DNA from: Bog-950 sp035299425
Lineage (GTDB): Bacteria; Bacteroidota; Bacteroidia; Chitinophagales; LD1
Assembly (NCBI GenBank): GCA_035299425.1
Contig: DATGWP010000133.1
Span: forward strand, 1-9,518
Direction: 5' to 3'
DNA: 9,518 bases
The translations under genes were made by a program, and so were the position numbers. The notes under the pieces are model-generated. The model was not told where the DNA came from. It searched no databases and saw only the letters and a program-made list of their open reading frames with translations. Below are positions 1-6,931 of this stretch, piece by piece (the first letter of the stretch is position 1; each line of letters starts with the position of its first letter).

Positions 1-874
1 CATTAGGCGAAGGAACCAGGATAACCGGCTTGCCGACCAACTGCAGTTCGGCTATAGAAAGCGCCCCTGCGCGCGATACTATCACATCTGCGCAGGCATA
101 AGCATAATCCATCCGGTCTATAAACATGTGTGCATGCAGATTATATACGCCGCTGGCAATTTGCTGGCATTCATCAAAATATGCTTTACCTGTTTGCCAT
201 ATTATCTGCATATCGCTTTCCCTGATCCGTTCAATTGCAACCTCAACACTTTTGTTAAGTGTTTTGGCGCCCAGGCTGCCCCCTATAATCAATATAGTCT
301 TCTTCTGCCCGCTTAAGCTAAAATGATTAAGTGCTTCTTCGCGGTTAACGTTCATGTTAACTATACTCTCGCGCACCGGGTTGCCGGTTAGCACAATTTT
401 GTCTTTGGGAAAAACCTTTTCCATACCCTCATAAGCTGTGCATACTACTTTAGCATTGCGTACAAGTATTTTATTCGTAACACCGGCAAAAGAATTTTGT
501 TCTTGTATCACTGTAGGCACACCGGCAAAACTTGCCGCTCTAAGCAATGGTCCACTGGCATAGCCACCCACACCCACAGCTACATCAGGCTTAAAATTTC
601 TAACAATATTATAGGCTGCCAGCAAGCTGCCGGCCAGCTTAAACGGAAGCGAAATATTCTTTACAATTGAGCCCCGCTGAAAGCCCGCAATAGTAAGGCC
701 CTTAATCTGGTAGCCCGCCTGCGGCACTTTTTCCATTTCCATGCGACCATTGGCACCAACAAACAAAATTTCGGCTGAGGGATTCTTTTTCTTTATAGCA
801 TTGGCAATAGCTATGGCCGGAAAAATATGGCCACCGGTTCCACCACCTGCTATTATCACTCTTAAATTTTTCAA
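1..874 (-). CDS. murG: MurG, lipid II-forming GlcNAc transferase (3' end cut by window edge)
   Basis: Membrane-associated cytoplasmic glycosyltransferase that moves GlcNAc from UDP-GlcNAc onto lipid I to make lipid II, the last intracellular peptidoglycan step. I translated 291 residues, and the frame is open to the window edge. Visible motifs, in order: the N-terminal G-loop GGGTGGH (residues 10-16), the second glycine loop GVGGYASG (101-108), EQNSFAG (125-131), the C-domain loop GGSLGA (198-203), and the UDP-GlcNAc-binding segment SRAGALSIAEL (267-277). Family members are usually about 355-370 residues, so roughly 70 are missing beyond the edge. The start is TTG at 874-872. An in-frame TAA at 895-893 bounds it upstream, there is no ATG before the first G-loop, and the only other candidate, GTG at 859, would clip the first beta strand. 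It follows the upstream lipoprotein stop by 7 nt, as in an operon. The assignment is secure; the exact start is inferred. Confidence 0.96.
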   Translation of the reverse strand, partial: MKNLRVIIAGGGTGGHIFPAIAIANAIKKKNPSAEILFVGANGRMEMEKVPQAGYQIKGLTIAGFQRGSIVKNISLPFKLAGSLLAAYNIVRNFKPDVAVGVGGYASGPLLRAASFAGVPTVIQEQNSFAGVTNKILVRNAKVVCTAYEGMEKVFPKDKIVLTGNPVRESIVNMNVNREEALNHFSLSGQKKTILIIGGSLGAKTLNKSVEVAIERIRESDMQIIWQTGKAYFDECQQIASGVYNLHAHMFIDRMDYAYACADVIVSRAGALSIAELQLVGKPVILVPSPN

Positions 875-881
875 AACACTA

Positions 882-1208
882 TTATTGAATGGTTACTGTT
901 ACATCTGTATTTTCTCCACTACGCACACTTACATCTGTCGAGCCGGTAATTGGAAATATACTGTCAAAGTTTTCGGCAGTAACCCGGTAATCGCCTGGTT
1001 TTAAATCACTGATAACGGCTTTACCCAGGGCATTGGCTTCGGCAGCAGAAACTTGTGTCAAACCAGGTAGTTTTTGTACTATCATAGTGGCATAAGGCAC
1101 CGGCTGTGTAGATGGCCGCTGAACAGCAACCAGAATGCTGCCACCTTTATCGCAGGATGAAATAAAAAGGCAAATAAGTGCGGATAGTAGTATGAGCGCC
1201 TTTTTCAT
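882..1208 (-). CDS. Small lipoprotein B, prealbumin-like beta-sandwich, paralogue of its neighbour
   Basis: A 108-residue protein that I do not recognise by name. It opens with MKK and a hydrophobic stretch ending in the lipobox FISSC, so signal peptidase II should cut before Cys19 and leave a lipid-anchored mature protein of 90 residues beginning CDKGG. The rest looks like one compact beta-sandwich of the carboxypeptidase-regulatory/transthyretin-like type. The core signature is GKAVISDLKPGDYRVTAE (62-79), a turn followed by the G-D/E-Y-x-V strand, and the last strand is TDVTVTIQ. It resembles the gene just upstream (1253-1585): 12 of the last 21 residues and 10 of the first 19 are identical, with the same Cys19. 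It sits 44 nt after that gene and 7 nt before murG. Such domains usually bind other proteins or cell-surface material rather than catalyse; a role in envelope assembly or division is only an inference from position. No enzyme motif is visible. Confidence 0.85.
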   Translation of the reverse strand: MKKALILLSALICLFISSCDKGGSILVAVQRPSTQPVPYATMIVQKLPGLTQVSAAEANALGKAVISDLKPGDYRVTAENFDSIFPITGSTDVSVRSGENTDVTVTIQ

Positions 1209-1252
1209 AACATTTGGATTTAGTTATTTCTTACAAAGCATTTAAAGCAGGG

Positions 1253-1585
1253 CTATTGTATTGTAACATTTACATCAATCCGTTCGCCTTTTTTTACTGT
1301 GGCTAAAGTTGCACCGGTAAGGTTTGTATCGCCCGCAGCCTGGGCGTATACCAGGTACTCGCCATCTTTTAAATCTACAGCCGCCACACCAAACTGATTA
1401 GCAGTGGCAGTACCTGCCTGTGTAACAGAATCGGATTGATACACTGTTACCAAAGCATAAGGAGCATAATCTAAAGCCTGGCCGGCTAACTGCTGTTTTA
1501 CGTATACAGTAACAGTACCTTCCTTTTTACAAGAGGATATTCCTATTGAAATAAACAGTGATAAGATAACAAATAGCTTTTTCAT
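1253..1585 (-). CDS. Small lipoprotein A, prealbumin-like beta-sandwich, paralogue of its neighbour
   Basis: A 110-residue predicted lipoprotein, not recognised by name. Residues 1-18 are a type II signal peptide (MKK, then a hydrophobic core, then GISSC), giving lipidated Cys19 and a mature start of CKKEG. The Lys/Glu after the cysteine may or may not act as a Bacteroidota surface-export signal. Residues 24-110 look like a single prealbumin/carboxypeptidase-regulatory-like fold: a first strand TVTVYVK, a central strand YALVTVYQ (43-50), the signature FGVAAVDLKDGEYLVYAQ (65-82), and a final strand DVNVTIQ. The following gene (882-1208) has the same layout, which points to a tandem duplication followed by strong divergence. 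The start lies 13 nt after the ftsW stop and no promoter is obvious, so it is probably co-transcribed with the dcw genes. The cell compartment (outer membrane facing the periplasm, or cell surface) and the function cannot be settled from the sequence. Confidence 0.86.
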   Translation of the reverse strand: MKKLFVILSLFISIGISSCKKEGTVTVYVKQQLAGQALDYAPYALVTVYQSDSVTQAGTATANQFGVAAVDLKDGEYLVYAQAAGDTNLTGATLATVKKGERIDVNVTIQ

Positions 1586-1598
1586 GAGGCTAAATTAA

Positions 1599-2765
1599 TT
1601 ATTCCATGGCTAACGCCTTTTCGTCCTCAATATTACGGGAAACAGAGAGAATTATGCCAAAGGCAATAGAAGTAAAAATAACCGAACTACCGCCCATACT
1701 TACCAATGGCAGGGTAACCCCGGTAACCGGCAGCAGGTTCACGGCCACTGCCATATTTATCATGGCCTGTGTAACCAGCGCAATACCAAGCCCCACTGCC
1801 AGCAGGGCACCAAAAGCTTTGGGCGCTTTTATTACAATGCGCACACACCGGTAAAGAAAGAATAGGTATAGCAATACAATCAGCGCACCACCAATAAGCC
1901 CATACTCTTCAATAATAATTACGTATATAAAATCGTTGTAAGCTTGTGGCAAAAAGTTACGCTGATCGCTGCCTCCGGGGTTTAGCTTAAATAAGCCCCC
2001 CTTGGCAATAGCAATTTTTGCCTGTTGCACCTGGTAGTCTTCATCTTCGGTATCACGGTGTTGGGTAAAGTTTTCAATACGGTTTTTCCAGGTGTGCGTG
2101 CGGCCTTTAAGCATTGTTTCGGGCAACACAAAGAGTAACAGTATAAAGATAGATGCTGCCACCAGGCTTACACCAAAAAGCATAAAAATATGTTTGAGTG
2201 CAATACGGCCAATAAACATTACAAATACCGAAGTGCAAAACAAAATAGCTGCGGTAGAAAGGTTCTCGGGAGCAATAAGTATGCAGGTTAAAACAATAGG
2301 AAATAGTATAGGTAAAAAAGCTTCCTTAAAATCGGTTATCTGGTCTTGCTTAAGCGATAGCTGACGCGCCAAAAACATAATGAGCGCCAGCTTGGCCAAA
2401 TCGGAGGTTTGAAAGGTGAGCCCCACTACCGGTAAAGTAATCCAGCGATTGGCATCATTCAGCGATTTGGTAAAAAACATAGTATAGATAAGCAAGGGAA
2501 TAGACACCACCCACAATATCTGCGCAATACGCGAGTAGTATTTGTAATCTATCATGTGTGTGGCAAACATGAGTAGTATACCAAATACGGCTAACGCAAT
2601 TTGCTTGATAAGGTAATAGCTGCTATCTACCTCTTTGGCATAGGCCAATGTACCGGTTGCGCTATAAACAGCAAGCATAGAAATGCCGAATAGCATAAGC
2701 ACCACCATCCAGATGCTTTTATCGCCCCGTAAAAAACTCCAGCCTGTTTCTATTGCCTTGTTCAT
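1599..2765 (-). CDS. ftsW: FtsW, SEDS-family septal peptidoglycan polymerase
   Basis: Integral membrane glycosyltransferase that polymerises lipid II into glycan at the division septum, paired with the FtsI transpeptidase. With the ATG at 2765 it has 388 residues and about ten hydrophobic segments. SEDS signatures, numbered from that ATG: FQTSDLAKLALIMFLARQL (118-136, family form FQPSE-AK), PENLSTA (166-172), the large extracytoplasmic loop with FLPQAYNDFIYVIIIEEYGL (271-290), in which Asp278 matches the Asp proposed as catalytic in FtsW/RodA, and PVTGVTLPLVSMGGSS (346-361). Its position downstream of ftsI and near murG favours FtsW over RodA. The frame also opens at a TTG at 2789, adding the eight residues MPSVNCQI, but these are atypical and I prefer the ATG. 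It lies 58 nt after murE and 13 nt before a lipoprotein gene, where murG would normally follow directly. Confidence 0.95.
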   Translation of the reverse strand: MNKAIETGWSFLRGDKSIWMVVLMLFGISMLAVYSATGTLAYAKEVDSSYYLIKQIALAVFGILLMFATHMIDYKYYSRIAQILWVVSIPLLIYTMFFTKSLNDANRWITLPVVGLTFQTSDLAKLALIMFLARQLSLKQDQITDFKEAFLPILFPIVLTCILIAPENLSTAAILFCTSVFVMFIGRIALKHIFMLFGVSLVAASIFILLLFVLPETMLKGRTHTWKNRIENFTQHRDTEDEDYQVQQAKIAIAKGGLFKLNPGGSDQRNFLPQAYNDFIYVIIIEEYGLIGGALIVLLYLFFLYRCVRIVIKAPKAFGALLAVGLGIALVTQAMINMAVAVNLLPVTGVTLPLVSMGGSSVIFTSIAFGIILSVSRNIEDEKALAME

Positions 2766-2792
2766 TATTTGGCAGTTTACAGATGGCAATTG

Positions 2793-2805
2793 GTGGTTAA
2801 ACCAC
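2793..2805. repeat. Short perfect palindrome between murE and ftsW
   Basis: GTGGTT-A-AACCAC, with 6-bp arms around a single central base, lies in the 58-nt spacer between the murE stop and the ftsW start. The arms are too close for a strong RNA hairpin (about 5 bp with a 3-nt loop), and no U-run follows it in the transcribed direction. It could be a protein-binding palindrome or chance. It lies 16-28 nt past the murE stop, at the start of the largest gap in the murE-to-murG segment. Confidence 0.2.
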
Positions 2806-2823
2806 AGCCTATCTATTAATTAA

Positions 2824-4290
2824 TTACTTCTCCAGTTGCTTAAAGCAATTCACTAACTCTTCTTTATCGTCAAAGTGATGTTTCATTCCCTTTATCTCCT
2901 GGTATTTTTCGTGCCCTTTGCCCGCAAGCAGAATTATATCGCCTTTACCAGCCAGTGTAACTGCCGTTTTTATCGCTTCTCTCCTATCCGCTATGGTTAA
3001 TACTTTCCGCTTATCGGTTACCGGTACTCCTTCATTCATCTGCCTAAGTATTTCGGCAGGATCTTCGCTCCTCGGGTTATCGCTGGTAAGTATTACCTGG
3101 TTACTATACCTGCAGGCTATCTCTGCCATTACCGGCCTCTTGGCAGCATCCCTGTCTCCACCGCATCCTACTAATGTTATTACATGCTCTACTCCGCTTC
3201 GCACTGCCTGAATTGTCTGCAATACATTTTTAAGTGCATCGGGGGTATGGGCATAGTCCACTATACCCACCACCTTTTCAACTGGCGACATTACCTGGTC
3301 GAAACGCCCCTCGGGTGGTGCTAATGACGAAAGCACCGTTAATGCTTCTTGTTTATCTACTCCGAGCAAACGTGCCACGGCATAAACCGCTGTAAGGTTG
3401 TAAGCATTAAACTCACCAATTAAACGGGTGTGCATTTCAATACCATCAATATCCAGCTGCAAACCGGTTACATTATTATCTACCACTTTGCATTTAAAAT
3501 CGGCAGGAGATTTTAGCGCATACGTTTGCTTACTGGCTTTTGTATTTTGCTGCATTACCCGGCCATTGCGGTCATCTAAATTGGTAAGCGCAAAAGCCGT
3601 AGCCGGCAGTTCATCAAAAAACCGTTTCTTGGTTCTTAAATAATTCTCAAATGTTTTATGATAATCCAGGTGATCGTGCGTAATGTTTGTGAACACGGCA
3701 CCGGTAAATTGCAAGCCTTCAATGCGGTGTTGGTCAACTGCATGTGAACTAACTTCCATAAAGCAATATTCGCAGCCGGCATCGGCCATCTGTTTCATTA
3801 GCGCATTAAGCGCAATGGCATCGGGCGTAGTATGCGTGCTTGGTATTATATCCTCGTTAATCTGGTTCTGCACGGTAGATAGCAGGCCCACGTTTGCGCC
3901 CAGCTTTCTGAAAAGGCGGAACAACAATGTAACAGTAGATGTTTTACCGTTGGTACCGGTCACCCCCACTACCTTCATTTTAGCCGAGGGGTTGTCGTAA
4001 AAATTGCCGGCAAGCTGACCAAGCGCTTTTGCGCTGCTAGTTACCTTTACATACGTAACGTTCGCATTTAGTTGCGCAGGCAATACTTCGCATACAATAG
4101 CCACGGCGCCTTGCTCAATACATTTATCTATATAGGTATGTCCATCGCTGGCGGTACCTTTTACTGCAATAAAGCAATCGCCGGCCTTAACCTTACGACT
4201 ATCCATTTGCAGCGCCGTTATAGCAACTTCAGCCGGACCGGCAGTTTGCAGCACAGCTACATTATTTAATATGGCAGACAGCGATTTCAT
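2824..4290 (-). CDS. murE: MurE, UDP-MurNAc-L-Ala-D-Glu:meso-diaminopimelate ligase
   Basis: Cytoplasmic ATP-dependent Mur ligase that adds the third peptide residue to UDP-MurNAc-L-Ala-D-Glu; 488 residues, normal for the family. Domains: N-terminal UDP-binding domain (about 1-105, with the DSRKVKAGDCFIAVKG segment at 30-45), central ATPase domain with P-loop GVTGTNGKTS (109-118), STHTTPD (151-157), EVSSHA (179-184) and THDHLDYH (204-211), and a C-terminal domain with GCGGDRD (375-381), DNPRSEDP (404-411) and GKGHE (457-461). Lys221 in RTKKRF is the likely carbamylated lysine. The DNPR motif indicates meso-DAP as the added residue rather than L-Lys. The gene begins one base after the mraY stop (TAG-A-ATG), suggesting translational coupling. 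Its place after mraY is unusual, because that slot is normally held by murD. The identification itself is firm, since the UDP-binding domain and DNPR motif exclude MurD. Confidence 0.97.
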   Translation of the reverse strand: MKSLSAILNNVAVLQTAGPAEVAITALQMDSRKVKAGDCFIAVKGTASDGHTYIDKCIEQGAVAIVCEVLPAQLNANVTYVKVTSSAKALGQLAGNFYDNPSAKMKVVGVTGTNGKTSTVTLLFRLFRKLGANVGLLSTVQNQINEDIIPSTHTTPDAIALNALMKQMADAGCEYCFMEVSSHAVDQHRIEGLQFTGAVFTNITHDHLDYHKTFENYLRTKKRFFDELPATAFALTNLDDRNGRVMQQNTKASKQTYALKSPADFKCKVVDNNVTGLQLDIDGIEMHTRLIGEFNAYNLTAVYAVARLLGVDKQEALTVLSSLAPPEGRFDQVMSPVEKVVGIVDYAHTPDALKNVLQTIQAVRSGVEHVITLVGCGGDRDAAKRPVMAEIACRYSNQVILTSDNPRSEDPAEILRQMNEGVPVTDKRKVLTIADRREAIKTAVTLAGKGDIILLAGKGHEKYQEIKGMKHHFDDKEELVNCFKQLEK

Positions 4291-4291
4291 T

Positions 4292-5545
4292 CTATCGTAT
4301 CTTAAGTGTTACCAGCGTAAGAATAGCCAGCAGAATGCCTACAATCCAAAAACGCGAAACTATCTTGCTTTCGTGCATACCCAGTTTCTGAAAATGATGG
4401 TGCAAGGGGCTCATCAGGAAAATACGGCGGCCTTCTCCAAATTTTCTCTTGGTATATTTAAAGTAACTTACCTGCATCATTACGCTCAGGTTCTCTACCA
4501 AAAAGATTCCGCACATTACAGGTATCAATAATTCTTTGCGCACAATAATGGCCAGCACAGCAATTATACCACCAAGCGCCAGTGAACCGGTATCGCCCAT
4601 AAACACCTGCGCCGGATATGCATTGTACCATAAAAAACCAATACAAGCACCTACAAAAGCTGCAATAAAAATTACCAACTCGCCCGAGTTGGGTATGTAC
4701 ATTATATCCAGGTAATCGGCGAATATGATGTTACCAGACACGTACGCAAATACCAGCAGCGTGACCCCTACAATAGCACTGGTGCCCGTTGCCAATCCAT
4801 CAATACCATCGGTAAGGTTGGCGCCATTGCTTACCGCGGTAATAATAAATATCACCACCGGTATAAATATCAACCAGGCGTACTTGCCCCAATCTTCATT
4901 AATACTGCTAAGTATAACCGAGTAATCTATCTCGTGGCTTTTAATAAACGGAATAGTAGTGGTAGGTGCTTTCTCGGTAAGCATATAATGCACCCGCAGG
5001 TTATCATCCGTTACTTTAGTTATTCTATCGCTGCTGTATTTATAAATTTCTCCTTGCGGTATCTCTTCTTTCGTAATTACACTTTTATTAAAATACAAAG
5101 TAGTACCTACTATGATACCTATGCCTATCTGTCCTATAATTTTAAATGTTCCGGCTAACCCCTTCTTATCTTTCTTAAACACCTTAATATAGTCATCGGC
5201 AAAACCAATTAAACCGAGCCACACAGTGGTAATAAGCATTAAGATAATATAGATATTATCCAGCCTTGCAAACAACAAAGTAGGTATAAGTATAGAACCC
5301 AGTATGATAAGCCCACCCATAGTAGGCGTACCCTTCTTGGCATTCTCTCCGGCCAAACCTAATTCTCTGATAGTTTCACCTATCAGCTGCTTGCGCAACA
5401 TAGCTATCAGCTTTCCGCCATACAACATCGATATGACTAGCGATAACAGCACTGCTGCCGCTGCGCGGAAAGAGATAAAGTTGAACAAACCCGCTCCGGG
5501 AAAGTCGAACTGGTTATCCAGAAATTTAAATAGGTAATACAGCAT
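4292..5545 (-). CDS. mraY: MraY, phospho-MurNAc-pentapeptide translocase
   Basis: Polytopic membrane enzyme that transfers phospho-MurNAc-pentapeptide from its UDP carrier to undecaprenyl phosphate, giving lipid I. It has 417 residues, against about 360 in E. coli. Conserved elements: KKGTPTMGG (70-78), the DDYIK pair Asp117/Asp118, NLTDGIDGLATG (243-254), GFLWYNAYPAQVFMGDTGS (303-321, Asp318) and the MSPLHHHFQ triple-His loop (378-386); these cover the Mg2+ site and the catalytic cleft. The extra length is a polar, mostly hydrophilic segment at about 153-222 between membrane helices, of the kind found in Bacteroidota MraY proteins and probably facing the periplasm. Hydrophobic helices flank it on both sides. 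The ATG at 5545 gives the usual short N-terminus MLYYLFKFLD. The gene is 41 nt after murD and 1 nt before murE. Confidence 0.97.
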   Translation of the reverse strand: MLYYLFKFLDNQFDFPGAGLFNFISFRAAAAVLLSLVISMLYGGKLIAMLRKQLIGETIRELGLAGENAKKGTPTMGGLIILGSILIPTLLFARLDNIYIILMLITTVWLGLIGFADDYIKVFKKDKKGLAGTFKIIGQIGIGIIVGTTLYFNKSVITKEEIPQGEIYKYSSDRITKVTDDNLRVHYMLTEKAPTTTIPFIKSHEIDYSVILSSINEDWGKYAWLIFIPVVIFIITAVSNGANLTDGIDGLATGTSAIVGVTLLVFAYVSGNIIFADYLDIMYIPNSGELVIFIAAFVGACIGFLWYNAYPAQVFMGDTGSLALGGIIAVLAIIVRKELLIPVMCGIFLVENLSVMMQVSYFKYTKRKFGEGRRIFLMSPLHHHFQKLGMHESKIVSRFWIVGILLAILTLVTLKIR

Positions 5546-5571
5546 AGCTGTTGATTTAGTTTAATACAAAC

Positions 5572-5587
5572 AATAAGCCTGCTTATT
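5572..5587. repeat. Inverted repeat in the murD-mraY spacer
   Basis: In the transcribed direction the sequence reads AATAAGC-AG-GCTTATT, two 7-base arms separated by 2 bases, beginning on the last base of the murD stop codon. As RNA this would be a small AU-rich hairpin of about 6 bp with a 4-nt loop, followed by GTTTG and then AU-rich sequence. It has no U-run of terminator type and the operon clearly continues, so I do not call it a terminator. It may protect or process the message, or may be chance. Confidence 0.25.
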
Positions 5588-6924
5588 TATAATTGTACAA
5601 CTGCCTCACGAAATTTTTTACCCCTATCTTCATAATTTTCGAACAAGTCGAACGAAGCGCAAGCCGGTGAAAGCAATACGCAATCGCCGGGATTACCCAA
5701 TTGGTAAGCCATACGCACGGCATCATTCATATTGGTTACGTTAACCATTATATCTACCATTTTACCAAAGGCAGAATGTAATTTGGTGTTATCTACACCC
5801 AGGCATATCATCCCTTTTACCTTCTTTTTAACCAACTGCTCCATTACAGTATAATCATTACCCTTATCTATACCACCCGCAATCCAGATAACCGGCTTGG
5901 TCATGCTCTCAAGGGCATACCAGCTGCTATTTACATTGGTAGCCTTGCTATCGTTAATAAATTCGATGTTGCGGACCTTAGCCACCGTTTCCATACGGTG
6001 CTCTAACGATTTCATGTCCGCAAGGCTCTCGCGAATCTGCTCCTTCCGCAGTCCGTAAGCGTTAGCTACTATCCCAGCTGCTAACGAATTGTAAACGTTG
6101 TGACGTCCACTTAGTCCTAGTTCCTGAATGCTCATAATGAATTGGTTTTGTTTATGGTTTATAATGATGTTGTCATTTTTTACAAATCCTCCTTCGGCAA
6201 ACTCTTTATCATAGCCAAAAGGGATTTTTTGCGCCTTGGTAGCATACCGGTCAAGGTTTGCCATTGTTATTTCATCATCTGCGCAATAGATGAAAATGTC
6301 TTCTTCCGTTTGATTCTTCGTTATCTTAAACTTCGACTCTACATAATTCTGCAACTCGTAGTTATACCGGTCCAGGTGGTCAGGTGTTATGTTCGTAAGC
6401 ACCGCTACATTCGGACGAAACGTATCTATGTCATCTAACTGAAAACTCGATATCTCCAGCACGTAGTAATCAAAACTTTCAGTCGCTACCTGGTAAGCAA
6501 AGCTCTTACCTATGTTACCGCCCAAACCTACATTCAGGCCACCGGCTTTAAGAATATGATAAGTCAATGCCGTAGTAGTTGTCTTACCATTAGCACCGGT
6601 TATACCCACTATCTGCGCATTGGTAAACCAGCTGGCAAACTCAATCTCGCTTACAATCTTTACACCTTGCTTGCGCAGTTTCTTTACCATCTCTGCCTTC
6701 TCAGGTATGCCGGGGCTCTTCATCACTACATCGGCATTCAATACTTTCTCCTCTGTGTGTTTTCCTTCTTCGTATTCTACTTTATGTTCTTCCAGCAGCT
6801 TTTTATACTGGTCTTTTATTTTGCCTGCATCGCTTACAAAAACCTCATAGCCTTGCTTAAGCCCTAACACCGCAGTGCCAAAACCACTTTCTCCGCTACC
6901 AAGAATTACAAGACGCTTTTTCAT
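5587..6924 (-). CDS. murD: MurD, UDP-MurNAc-L-alanine:D-glutamate ligase
   Basis: Cytoplasmic Mur ligase that adds D-glutamate to UDP-MurNAc-L-Ala using ATP; 445 residues, close to the family norm. It begins with the MurD-type Rossmann UDP-binding domain (RLVILGSGESGFGTAV, 4-19, and KSPGIP, 69-74). This is followed by the ATPase domain with P-loop GITGANGKTT (107-116), LEISSFQLD (156-164), TNITPDHLDRY (177-187), and Lys198 at the position of the carbamylated lysine. The C-terminal part shows LSGRHNVYN (271-279), LEHRMETV (307-314), NDSKATN (324-330) and LSPACASFDLF (418-428). SKATN and SPACASFD are characteristic of MurD. The ATG lies 7 nt after the ftsI stop, with AAGGAAA in between, purine-rich but too close to the start to be a normal Shine-Dalgarno. 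It sits where murE is normally found, directly after ftsI. Confidence 0.97.
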   Translation of the reverse strand: MKKRLVILGSGESGFGTAVLGLKQGYEVFVSDAGKIKDQYKKLLEEHKVEYEEGKHTEEKVLNADVVMKSPGIPEKAEMVKKLRKQGVKIVSEIEFASWFTNAQIVGITGANGKTTTTALTYHILKAGGLNVGLGGNIGKSFAYQVATESFDYYVLEISSFQLDDIDTFRPNVAVLTNITPDHLDRYNYELQNYVESKFKITKNQTEEDIFIYCADDEITMANLDRYATKAQKIPFGYDKEFAEGGFVKNDNIIINHKQNQFIMSIQELGLSGRHNVYNSLAAGIVANAYGLRKEQIRESLADMKSLEHRMETVAKVRNIEFINDSKATNVNSSWYALESMTKPVIWIAGGIDKGNDYTVMEQLVKKKVKGMICLGVDNTKLHSAFGKMVDIMVNVTNMNDAVRMAYQLGNPGDCVLLSPACASFDLFENYEDRGKKFREAVVQL

Positions 6925-6931
6925 TTTCCTT

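Noticed and set aside
1209..1252. Bacteroidota-type promoter (TTTG at -33, TAnnTTTG at -7) between the two lipoprotein genes
   Set aside because: The only TTTG here is in ATGCTTTG, which lacks the TA of the -7 consensus, and no TTTG is placed at the right distance upstream.
4291..4291. Missing murF between murE and mraY as a gene loss
   Set aside because: Bacteroidota dcw clusters frequently lack murF at this position and carry it elsewhere, so its absence here is not evidence of loss.
4458..4646. Minus-strand frame of 62 codons inside mraY
   Set aside because: It is an alternative frame entirely within the conserved MraY catalytic region, and its translation has no recognisable features.
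5546..5586. Promoter upstream of mraY
   Set aside because: The GTTTG in the spacer is preceded by TATT with the wrong spacing for TAnnTTTG, so a promoter cannot be supported.
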